From the NCBI GenBank assembly GCA_037126765.1, contig JBBCBC010000019.1, forward strand, positions 27,488,222-27,552,221: 64,000 bases of DNA. The letters run 5' to 3'. Positions 1 to 9,900 of this stretch are shown in pieces (within the stretch, counting starts at the first letter, position 1; each line of letters begins with the position of its first letter). Below the pieces are notes generated by a model, which was not told the origin of the DNA, ran no database searches, and saw only the letters and a list, made by a program, of their open reading frames with translations. Made by a program: the position numbers and the translations under genes. This stretch comes from Stenogyne calaminthoides. Taxonomy: Eukaryota; Streptophyta; Magnoliopsida; Lamiales; Lamiaceae.

Positions 1-450
1 AATACTTCTTTTTTCACTCTAACCACATCCCCACCCATACATTCTCAATAAATAACCCATCTACCAATGATTGAATTTCTTATGTTGTCGATACATCTGT
101 GGAAGAAGACTGGGTTGACATCCCCTTCTCGAATCAATTGAAATTTCTGGAAGTTATAACTACCTTTGATCTACTTCAACTGCCACCATCTTGATTTTGC
201 CTCTTTCATCTTCAAACATTTATCTACCTAGAGATCTCTATCTTCTTGTGCTTTATCTAATTCATTCATCCCTTTGCTACTTCTTCAATATTTATCAACA
301 TTACCAAAATTCCCATTACTCCAAATTTTTATATCATCACTCAAGTGTTTTAGCTCTCCTTTCAATATGAATCCTCCCCTTATGGAGATTGAGTAGCTAC
401 TTCATTTCTCCTCATCAAAAGACTATGGGGTCTCAAGATCCCGATAAAAT
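1..450 (-). mobile_element. LINE (L1-type non-LTR retrotransposon) pol remnant
   Basis: Reading the minus strand in shifting frames gives pieces typical of the endonuclease/RT linker of plant L1 LINEs. Near 90-130 there is EGDVNPVFFHRC, the usual 'EGDxNxxFFHRC' motif. Near 226-275 there is MNELDKAQEDRD, and near 295-336 a piece like IKIWSNGNFGNVD. Stops and frame changes interrupt them, so this is a dead fragment. It runs off the left edge of the window. The right limit is not visible; I stop where the resemblance ends. Confidence 0.6.
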
Positions 451-1315
451 TCACCTCTTTCTTGGTGTTGTTGTGCAAACACACTGTCAATAGCTCAAAA
501 CTTTGCAACGTGGGGGTTCATGTTGATGGTTCCTCATTCTATAAACAGGAGGATGCAAACATGACTTCATACTTTCTTTCTTTGTTCAAAATCAAAGATG
601 TTTCCAATGTGTTACCTTTGGTTTAGGAACATAGTTTATGCGAAGTGAAATATATATGTTAAACTTATTTACTGTTGTTGGTAGCAGTATTTGATGGAAT
701 AAGAACAACATTTTTCTCAATGAGGATACATCAGATTCTGGAATTGCAAGAGGCTGGCCGAAGAGGGTATTCGACAGCCTCATTCAAACGCCTTCAACCT
801 TGCCGATGGTGGTATACATGATAGTATTGTCTTCTTGCCTAATAACAAGTGCTATGGGTGTTTATGTTCAGAGCGGCAACATATATTTTATTTTTGGTTT
901 TGCTAAATCTTTCATCATATTACTTGCCCGAAGCTTACAAAATTCCTCAATTTTAGGGAAGTGCTCAATGTGGCGGCACTTCAGAATTTCAGTGACTTCT
1001 CAGACATTGGTGATTCAACAATGATTGTTTCTTCAATTATGAATAAAATGTGATTGTTCTTCCACAAGTAAAATGGTCCCTCAACAAATTCTTGCTCTGA
1101 AGCACAACTCTCGTTGTAATGGTGTTTTTTGAGAGTCTGAAAATTATATGTTTTTAACTACTCGATAGCTACTTATGCGAAGTTTAATGTCGTTTTCGAA
1201 ATTTGATGGGAATGTCCACCTGATTTTCGTTGTTAATTAGAGCGGATTGTTTTCCTACAATTCTAATTAAAATTTGTTTCCCTCAAAAGAAAGTGTATTT
1301 TTATTGAAAACAATC
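451..1315. other. Intergenic, no feature recognised
   Basis: No convincing coding sequence or repeat. Short open frames (for example around 800-1024) have no recognisable motif, no codon-like composition and no sensible splice context. Part of this may be further decayed LINE. Confidence 0.4.
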
Positions 1316-1317
1316 CT

Positions 1318-2100
1318 ACAGACCTGGTTCATGGTGTCAACCCGGGTCAATCTTGACCCATACATTACAATACGGGGCATATATAACTCATTTTTTACTC
1401 ATTTTCTAATTTCTGTTTCTCTCTCTTCTCCCCTCTCATGTGAAGAAAAACTGTTCAGTTGCTTGCTCTCCTCTTCCTGGAAAACCATTCAGCCACCGCC
1501 GTTGCCATCGTAGGAAATGTCGCCGCAGTAAATCTTCATGTTCCCCTTTCGATTAAGTCTAAAAACTATCATTGTTAAGCCAAAAAATTATCACTTCTAA
1601 GGCAAACAACTCAATGTTAAGCCAAAAAATTTATCACCGTAGGCAAAAAAAACTATTATTGTTAAGGAAAAAACTATCATTGTTAAGTAAAAAAACTATC
1701 ACTGTTAAACCAAAAGACTATCACAGTAGGCACACAAAATTGTCATTGTTAAACCAAAAAACTATCACTGCTAAGCCAAAAAACTATCAATATTAGCCAA
1801 AAGTAAAAAATAAAAAATCACTGCTACGCCGTATCGTTGTTTAGCCATACGCCAAAAAACTATCACGGTTACACTAAAAAACTATCACTGTTAAACCAAA
1901 AAATTATCATATTAAGCCAAAAATCATTTTCATTGATAATGTTCTCTTCTTCGCATGTTGTGAAGTTTTGATGCGAGATCGTTGAGGAAGAGCGACGTGA
2001 TGTGAGATCGTGATGAAGAGCAACATGATGTGAGGCGCGTGGAGAAAGAGCGATGACACTGCCACTAGAGAGTGAAAGTGAATGGACTGAAGACAAATAT
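1318..2100. mobile_element. Repeat-bearing element with ACTATCACTGTTAAG units (copy 1)
   Basis: Begins near GACCTGGTTCATGGTGTC, passes through a GC-richer gene-like stretch (CCACCGCCGTTGCC at about 1493), then enters an irregular tandem array from about 1565 to 1925. The array unit is 20-25 bp of the form AAAAACTATCACTGTTAAGC. A second GC-richer stretch follows to about 2100. The same order (terminus with GGTTCATGGTGAAC, GC-rich block, array) recurs at 58914-59652 and, inverted, at 62160-62960, so I treat it as a dispersed transposable element of unknown class. No target duplication was identified. Confidence 0.5.
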
Positions 2101-2140
2101 TCAGGTCATCCATTCCTTAAAACGAGTCATCTTGAATTAA

Positions 2141-3628
2141 CAAATTTGTATTCAATTGGGATTCTATTGGATTTTTTTGGACTTTAAAAAGTCTGTGGAT
2201 TTAGAAAATTCATAGACCCCATGCAGAGTTTGGCTGAATTTTTTTATTGATTGACATGGATTTTCATAGACTTGACAGGATTGTGGAATACACTTTTTTT
2301 ATTGATTTACCAGGATTTCCATAGACTCCAGCGCTGGAACTATTGATGCAAATGTATATGGAACACACTTGTATATAAAAAAAGTTATCCAAATTATTTA
2401 GAAAAATACCAAAAATATATTAGTTCAAAAAAAACATTATTATTCTCATCTTCATTCCCATCATCTTCATTTCCATCACCATTATATCTCGGCTTCATTT
2501 CCCACATAGCATTAGCAATACTCGTTCTCCATGAATTAGCTTCCGTTCTTTGTTGTAGTTGGGTTTGAGAAAGCAATTTCGTTCTTTGTTGTAGTTAGCT
2601 TCCGTACTTGTTTAAATGAAAAATATTACTTGTTTAAATAGAAAAATATTACTTGTTTAAATAGAAAAGTATTACTTGTTTAAAAGAAAAATATTACTTG
2701 TTTAAAAGAAAATTATAACTTGTTTAGATGAAAAGTATAATTTGTTTAAATAGAAAAGTATTACTTGTTTAAATGAAGAGTATTACTTATTTAAGTAGAA
2801 AAATATTACTTGTTTAAATAGAAAAGTATTACTTGTTTAAATAGGAAAGTATTACTTGTTTAAAAGAAAAGTATAACTTGTTTAGATGAAAAGTATAACT
2901 TGTTTAAATAGAAAAGTATTACTTGTTTAAATGAAAAGTATTGATTGTTTAAATAGAAAAATATTACTTGTTTTGATAGAAAAGTATTACTTGTTTAACT
3001 AGAAAAGTATTACCTGTTTAAAAGAAAAAATATTACTTGTTTAAAAGAAAAATATAACTTGTTTACATGAAAAGTATAACTTGTTTAAATAGAAAAATAT
3101 AACTTGTTTACATGAAAAGTATTATGTGTTTAAATAGAAAAATATTACTTGTTTATATAGAAAATTATTACTTGTTTAAATAGAAAAGTATTACTTGTTT
3201 AAAAGAAAAGTATAACTTGTTTAGGTGAAAAGTATAAATTATTTAAATAGAAAAGTATAACTTATTTAGATGAAAAGTATAAATTGTTTAAATAGAAAAA
3301 TATTACTTGTTTAAATTAAAAGTATAACGAAGATTTTTTTCTTCTGACCTTTCGTCTTCAGAGTCCTCTAAGAGAATACGTTGAAATCTCTAGTTGTTAG
3401 AAGAGATTTTGGAGAGTGAAATTTATTCATATTTTTGGAAGAGAATCAAAGAAAATTCATAAAGTATTAAACTCCATAGACGGTTGAATACATAAAGATT
3501 TTTTAAGACTTTTTAAAATTCATATTGAATACCTCAGAATTTTTAAAGACTTTTGAAAATCTAGATTGAATACCCCAAACTTTAAAAGTCTAAAAAAATT
3601 CTACAGACTCCACAACCAATACACACCC
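2141..3628. mobile_element. Putative PIF/Harbinger-like element carrying a minisatellite
   Basis: Both ends are rich in the motif seen in many plant Harbinger MITEs: GTATTCAAT followed by AGACTTTTAAA-like words. They are arranged as imperfect inverted repeats. The right end is CCAATACACACCC, and the trinucleotide TAA flanks both sides (2138-2140 and 3629-3631), as expected for a 3-bp TWA target duplication. The left terminus is degenerate, so the outer boundary is tentative. The interior is mostly the minisatellite at 2600-3330. Confidence 0.45.
2600..3330. repeat. About 730-bp minisatellite, ~23-bp unit TATTACTTGTTTAAATAGAA
   Basis: Roughly thirty imperfect head-to-tail copies of a 20-24 bp unit, consensus close to AGTATTACTTGTTTAAATAG. 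Variants replace TATTACTT with TATAACTT and AAATAG with AAAAG or AGATG. The same unit, in reverse complement, forms two shorter arrays at about 32570-32820 and 33010-33205. No coding potential. Confidence 0.85.
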
Positions 3629-3631
3629 TAA

Positions 3632-4077
3632 AAATTTATAATATCACATGAGTTTTACTTATTTTCGTTTTGGGTATTTAATAACAATTTTTTAAAAGGT
3701 ATTTAAATCTTAAATATACATTTTCAATCGTACCTGGTTTCAATTCCGTCTTCTCACTTGCAGAAATTCAATTGCCCCACCAAAAATCCCTAACCCCCCG
3801 CCTCACCTGCGTTGCCCGCTCCGCCGCCGTTACAACCCCTCCCAGCCCCTCTCCGTCGTGCCCAGCCCCGCTAGCAAGACTTAGCATCGGCGCCGGAAAC
3901 CACGCCATCTCCGTCGATCACTTGGTTTCTCTCTCTCTTTCAACCTCTTTTTTCAGTTTATATTCCGTTAAACATTTTATTTTTTCGAACGGGTTAATCC
4001 TCAATTTTTATTTTTATTTTTAAATCAGTGTTTGCTTGTTTAGGATGTGGAATACATACTTTCTATACCTGGAATTA
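3632..4077 (+). promoter_or_regulatory. Possible FRS3 promoter and non-coding first exon
   Basis: A short GC-rich, pyrimidine-rich island (about 3765-3925) stands out from the AT-rich surroundings and looks like a plant 5' leader. It is followed by GGTTTCTCTC, which could be a donor for a long 5'-UTR intron ending shortly before the FRS3 ATG at 6964. FRS genes commonly have 5'-UTR introns. This is inference from composition and position only. Confidence 0.3.
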
Positions 4078-4195
4078 GGGCCTGTTTTGAAACACTTAAA
4101 ACAGCTTCCAGAAGCACTTATTTTCAAAGCCCTCTCTCACAGCTTTTGAAAATAAATGCTTCTGGAAGTTGTTTTAAGTGTTTCAAAACACGCTC
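4078..4195. mobile_element. Tourist-like MITE, 118 bp
   Basis: Nearly perfect hairpin. The left end GGGCCTGTTTTGAAACACTT pairs with the right end, whose reverse complement is GAGCGTGTTTTGAAACACTT. The flanking trinucleotide TTA is present on both sides (4075-4077 and 4196-4198). TTA duplication plus GGGCCTGTTT termini is the Tourist (PIF/Harbinger) signature. Confidence 0.85.
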
Positions 4196-4215
4196 TTAGT
4201 TTAGTAGACACTGAA

Positions 4216-4424
4216 GGCTAGGTCTTGTATGCACCCGGGTGCACCGTGCTGTCATAGTGCATGTTAGATGCAACTTGTTATGCTGAAAAGTGCGACTTAT
4301 TTACACAGAAAAGTGCAATTGTTAATATGGGAACATAGTTACACGCTTCTGTTTTGTATAGTTGCACGCTTTTAAAATGTACTATGAGTGTACAGTGCAC
4401 CCGGGTGCACATGAGATTCACTCG
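4216..4424. mobile_element. Palindromic MITE with GTGCACCCGGGTGCAC core (copy 1)
   Basis: A 209-bp inverted-repeat element. Each arm carries the self-complementary motif (T)GCACCCGGGTGCA(C), at 4230-4243 and 4395-4410, followed inward by a TCATAGTGCAT-like and TTTTAAAA-like sequence. It is flanked by a perfect 8-bp direct repeat ACACTGAA (4208-4215 and 4425-4432), which suggests hAT-type transposition. Related copies occur at 45285-45520 and in the 37.2-37.9 kb duplication, with degenerate ones in FRS3 and MLO introns. Confidence 0.8.
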
Positions 4425-4777
4425 ACACTGAAATTGGTGATGCGGAAAGTGATCACTGTGAATCTATTCTTTGATTAGATAACTAGGTAATGATCAACGC
4501 TCTGTAGTGCAGATTTTTAAAAATGCTGATCAGTATGTTTTTCGAACTGAGATTGCCAACTTTGGTGTTTTACTTGTTCCAGGGGTGATTTGTTGCATTA
4601 TCCTTTAGTCGTTTCATTTGATAATGTTGGATTTCATGGCGTTTCCATGCTTAGTTGGTTCTGTCTGAGAGAGCAGTAGCTTTTGCACTAGCTGTTTCAC
4701 TTGATAATGACTATTTCTCCAGATATATGGGGGCTGTAAATTCATTATCGAGCAATAAAAAATTATGAAGTTTTTTG

Positions 4778-5387
4778 CATAGTTATTAAAGGCACGCCCG
4801 AGGCGCGCCTAAGGTGCACGGCGCTCGGGGCGCTTGCCACCTCGCCTGCCATAGGTCCAGGCGGTTGGGATTTTCTGGGCACTCGCCTGGGGGCGCCTTT
4901 CGGCGCCTTTCGCCGCCTTGACTCGGGCAAAGGCGCGCCTAAGGCTTGCCTTGCGTACATCTAGGGTTTGAAATAAAAATAAACATTTTTTTATTTGTCA
5001 AATAACATCAGAATAATAAAAAATACTATCTCTTAAGTCTTAATATTTAAGTGAAACGCATCTAGGGTTTCAAGATTCACTTTTTATCAAGTATAATCGT
5101 GCGTTGAAGCATCGGTAATCGGTATGACTCACGTAATCACATTGATCCTATCTCTTTGAGGGATATAGATGAAAGCAATGAGTGGATGGTTGGTCTAATG
5201 GAAGATGAAGATGAGTTGGTTCACCAAGGTGAAAATTTGACTTGGGGTATTGCTACAGAAGCAATGGTTAGGTTTACTAAGAAATTATCAAGGTCTTATG
5301 TTGTTTTTTCCAGTGATGCAAGGCGCGCGCCTAAGGCGCTAGGCGCTGCTTCGCGCCTTGTGGCGCCTTGCGCCATTAATAACTATG
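4778..5387 (+). mobile_element. Non-autonomous hAT element with transposase remnant, 8-bp TSD
   Basis: 610-bp element bounded by the perfect 8-bp duplication GTTTTTTG (4770-4777 and 5388-5395). Its terminal inverted repeats begin CATAGTTATTAA on both sides and run into GC-rich arms full of GGCGCGCCTAAGG-like words. The interior (about 5135-5280, plus strand) still encodes a hAT C-terminal fragment reading DPISLRDIDESNEWMVG followed by an acidic stretch and NLTWG. Only this fragment remains, so it is a deletion derivative. It lies between the presumed FRS3 first exon and the FRS3 ATG. Confidence 0.88.
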
Positions 5388-5395
5388 GTTTTTTG

Positions 5396-6963
5396 TTATT
5401 ATACGCAGTAGTGCTTGTACAGGGCCATCTTATCAACCCTAATTGTTACGGGTTGAAAATATGGCCATCTTAAGAATTATCTTTATCTATGTGATGGTTG
5501 AAAAGAGCTAAGTTGTTCTAAAGTAGTGTATTATCTGACCGACAAGTGGTTTATAATTCTTAAGCACTTCTAAACCATGTATCCATGATGCTACCAGAAC
5601 ACTAGAACAGTATATTTACATTAAAAGATACTGCATATAGCTTTATGAAATAGTGTTACCAAACTCCAAAGTAACCTTTTTTTAGGACATTCTATTTAAT
5701 TGATTATAATTGGTTTGGTAAATTAGTTTATATTTTAAATAAGAGAATTTAATTTAAAAATCTTCAAGCATTTAATAATTTGATTATAAACTAAGACACC
5801 ATCATACAAATTTCAAAATACAAGTATAAGATGATGTGCAATTAAGATTTTATTTAGATAACTTTAGTTTATTACAATAAATAATATTATCATTGCACCG
5901 TGATATTCATAAAAGATCACCTCTAGTTAAAATAGATTTATTTTAATGTAATTTTAACTCCAGTAAGTTAAGCTTATAAAATTATTTTTGAAAATAATAT
6001 TAAAAATAATTGGTTGTACGATAAACTTATCCAAACTATCTTTATTGCAAGATCAGGCCATACCTTGCAATATCAGGTCATTCATTGATAGCAAGATCAG
6101 GCCATTCAGCCATTGCGGCAAGGTGTGTTTATAACTTTTTTAACGAAAATTTCATGTTTTTATTGATTTATATTTATTAGTTAAATTGATTAAGTTTTTT
6201 ATTTTTAGTTTTTCAGTAATTCCATGTGCATAAATATACATACAGGCCTACCGTTTCCATTTGTTGCAGCATTACAAGATACACTTTCCATTTAATTGTA
6301 TGTTTTCATTTATTTATTAATCACTATAATGATAAGTAGGAGAACTGTGAGACGAGGTATTTGGATTTAGATGAGCGATTTGGATTGGCACATTTGCTTT
6401 TAGGAAAAAGCCACTCTTTATTATTCAGGTGTTGGTTATGATGGTTTTAAGGGGGTTTTTTACACCCACTTCTTATTAGTTACCTGTCCTTTGACTCACA
6501 AATATCATGCCAGATAACACAGGTCTCTGAAATCTTCCTGCAGATTCCTGAAAATTGCTGAAGTTTCTTAAAGTGCAAGGTCTTTATCTGATTATCTTGC
6601 AAGATTAAACAGGATTTTAATCACGAAATAATTGAAATAGATTGGCCAGCGGCAGAACTTTTGGCAGGAAAGATGTTATTTCTATTTTTGGCAGAATTTT
6701 GTGTTTAGATATATATAGATATAGATTCTTATATGTCTTGTGTAGTTTTCTGGATATATGGGGTTCGTTGTGCTAGGCGTGTGATACAATGGAAATTTGG
6801 CTTTTTACTTTTGTAGTATGCATGTTTATCATCAGTGTATGAACTATTGAAATTCTTGCCGATTTCTCATATGAAGCTGTGTAAAAGATGTAAAGAAATG
6901 AAGCACGCATGTAGTGTTTTCATGCTTCTGAGCTTTGTGGAAGTTGGATAAAGTGGTTCTCTT
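5396..6963 (+). other. FRS3 5' leader/intron region
   Basis: AT-rich, no coding sequence recognised. There is a small local repeat around 6055-6110 (three copies of a word like GCAAGATCAGGCCAT). The last ~120 bases before 6964 are less AT-rich and are probably leader. A plausible 3' splice site, TCTTCCTGCAG, ends at about 6543, but nothing in the sequence proves its use. Confidence 0.35.
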
Positions 6964-9900
6964 ATGGATGCTGCATTGATGGGCCATCATGGAGGAATGT
7001 CCAATGATTGTGATGATGATTCTAATAGTATCGAAGAAATAGATACTTTCAGGCACCCACTCGTTGATGATGAGAATGGTGTTTTTCCCGAGCCACATGT
7101 CGGAATGGAATTCGATTCTGAGAATGCGGCTACGATGTTTTACGGAGACTATGCTCGAAATGTAGGGTTTAACACTAGAGTCCACTCTGACCGGTCAATA
7201 ATCGACGGCTCATTCAGCTCTCGGGAATTTTTGTGTTCCAAGAAATGTGGAGCAATGCTCAGAATCGAGTTAAGGGGCGATCAAAAATGGGTTGTGACAA
7301 AATATGTGAAAGAGCATAGTCACATCATAGTCGGTCATGATAAGTTGCATATCCTCAGACCTAAAAGACATTTTGTTCCCAGTGGTGTGATGTATGTTTC
7401 CATGAATGGAAATGGTGTTTCTGCCCCAGGGTTAAATCATACAGTTAAAAACATCAACAGAAAAAGAACATTCGGTAAGGATGCTCAGAATCTTCTAGAT
7501 TATTTCAAGAAAATGCAGGCTGAGAATCCGGGTTTTTACTATGCCATACATCTTGATGAAGAGAATCGAATGGCTAATGCATTCTGGGCAGACTCGAGGT
7601 CTAGGGCAGCTTACAGCCATTTTGGTGATGCTGTTATTTTGGACACAACATATAGAATAAATCAATGTACAGTACCGTTTGCTCCATTCACTGGAGTGAA
7701 TCATCATGGTCAGATAATTTTATTCGGTTGTGGGCTACTTCTAGATGAATCTGAAGCTACATTTGTGTGGCTATTTAAAACATTTCTAGCTTGCATGAAT
7801 GATCGTCCACCCGTATCTTTGACCACAGATAAGGACACAGCTATACAATCTGCAGTTTCACAGGTGTTTCCAGAAATTTCTTATTGTGTAAACAAATGGG
7901 ATGTGTTAAGAGAAGGCCAGGATAGAATGGCTCATGTGTGTCTTACTCATCCTAACTTTCAAATGGAGCTTTATAACTGCATCAACATGAGTGAGACCGT
8001 TGAGGAATTTGAATCATTTTGGGTATCCATCATTGAAAAGTATGATCTCAAGAGAAACCAATGGCTTCAGTCTATATATGAGTCCCGCAGGCAATGGGTG
8101 CCAGTTTATTTTAGAGACTCTTTCTTTGCTGCCCTTTTTCCCAGTCTCAGTTGCGAATGCTTGTTTTTTGATGGTTATGTAAATCAGCAAACTACTTTGC
8201 CGATGTTCTTTAGACAATATGAAAGAGCTTTAGAGAATTCGTTCGAGAGGGAAGTAGAAGCTGACTTTGACACAATATGCACCACCCCTGTTCTGAGGAC
8301 GCCTTCCCCTATGGAACAACAAGCTGCTAGCTTGTACTCAAAGAGGATATTCTCTAAATTTCAAGAGGAACTGGTTGAGACATTCGTATATACTGCCAAT
8401 AGAGTTGGTGGAGATGGGCATAACAGTAAATTCAGGGTGGCAAAATTCGAGGATGACCACAAAATTTATTTTGTCTCACTGAATATTGCAGAAATGAAAG
8501 CAAATTGTAGCTGTCAGATGTTTGAGTATTCTGGCATCCTTTGTAGACATATTCTGACAGTTTTTACGGTAACAAATGTACTTACCTTGCCCCCACATTA
8601 CATATTAAAACGGTGGACCAGAAATGCTAAAAGCACGATTTTAGCTGATGAACAAAAGGGTCATGAATCTATGACAAATAGATATAATAATTTATGCAAG
8701 GAAGCAATTAGATTTGCTGAGGAAGGGGCTGTGTCAACAGACACATATAATGCAGCACTTGTTAGTCTCAGAGAAGGACGGAAGAACGTTGCTGGTGTTA
8801 AAAAAAGTGTAGCAAAAGTTGGCTCACAGGTTAGTAGTGTTGCCTATAATGATCGGAGAACATCAGTAGGAAATCCTGAAATTACCCCTCTACTTTGGCC
8901 CCAACAAGATGAAGCAATACGGCACTTTAATCTTAATGATGCTGGTGTTTCTAATCAAAGGATTTCAGATCCAAATATCTCGTACATGGCCCCAGTTTCT
9001 CTTAACCACAATGGTGGTCATACAGATAACACGGTATGAGAAATTCTATGAAATGTTTGTAGAATTGGATTCTCTTTTGCAACAGTAAACTTTTTAATCT
9101 CACCGTTTTCCGTTATGTTGCTCTGCAGCTGATGCTTCCTTGTCTTAAGTCAATGACTTGGGTAATGGAGAATAAGAACTTGAATCCAGCTAATAAGGTA
9201 GCTGTGATTAACCTAAAGGTATTTCAGTTAATTTGTGACATCATTCCAAAATTAGTTACAGGCCAATGGCTTCTTTTCCTATCATGCTGTCCTTTTTAAT
9301 GTGAAAGTCCATTTCTTTAGCAGAAAGAGAATTACAGAAATGTAATACATTGATCAAGAACAATCATATGATTCTAGGTGGAGTCTAAAAAATAAAAGTA
9401 AATAAGTCCAAAAATGCGTCCCATCACAGGCAAATTCTTTTTTGTGTATGAGAAAATTTGGCAATTCATAGTCTTTTGAAGTATAAAAATAACTTATCTC
9501 AAAAAAAAAAAAGTATAAAAATAACTATGAATATGTTCGTTCTAATCTGCAGTACTTGCTGTTGCACTTCAATTTAGGTCTTGCATCTAGTCAGTTTCCT
9601 TATAGACCAATATCTTTTACTAATCATGTTGCTGTTTCTTTTGGAACTGTCACTGGTGTGATTCAATTGTATTCCAAGCAAGTCTCTTGTACACCAGTTG
9701 CATAGTGCAACTAGTGCACAACTAATACTGTTCGGTGAAAACAACTAATACTGTTCAGTGAAAACAACTATTATCGTTTTAAAATGCACTTTAGTTGCAC
9801 GTTGCGCCTGGTGCATACTCGTTTGTCTTTTTTTCTTGATTTTTTAGTCAATAATTGCCAGGTGATGCTCCTAAAGTTGAGAAATCAATGCTTCTAAATT

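Noticed and set aside
1572..1796. Plus-strand open frame reading as Lys/Ser/Leu repeats
   Set aside because: It reads through the ACTATCACTGTTAAG array. Unit length varies, so the frame is accidental.
2600..3330. CRISPR-like regularly spaced repeats
   Set aside because: The units are contiguous and diverged, with no unique spacers; this is a plant minisatellite in nuclear DNA.
4763..4960. Minus-strand frame rich in Arg/Pro/Ala
   Set aside because: It is the GC-rich left arm of the hAT element at 4778-5387; low-complexity translation, no gene.
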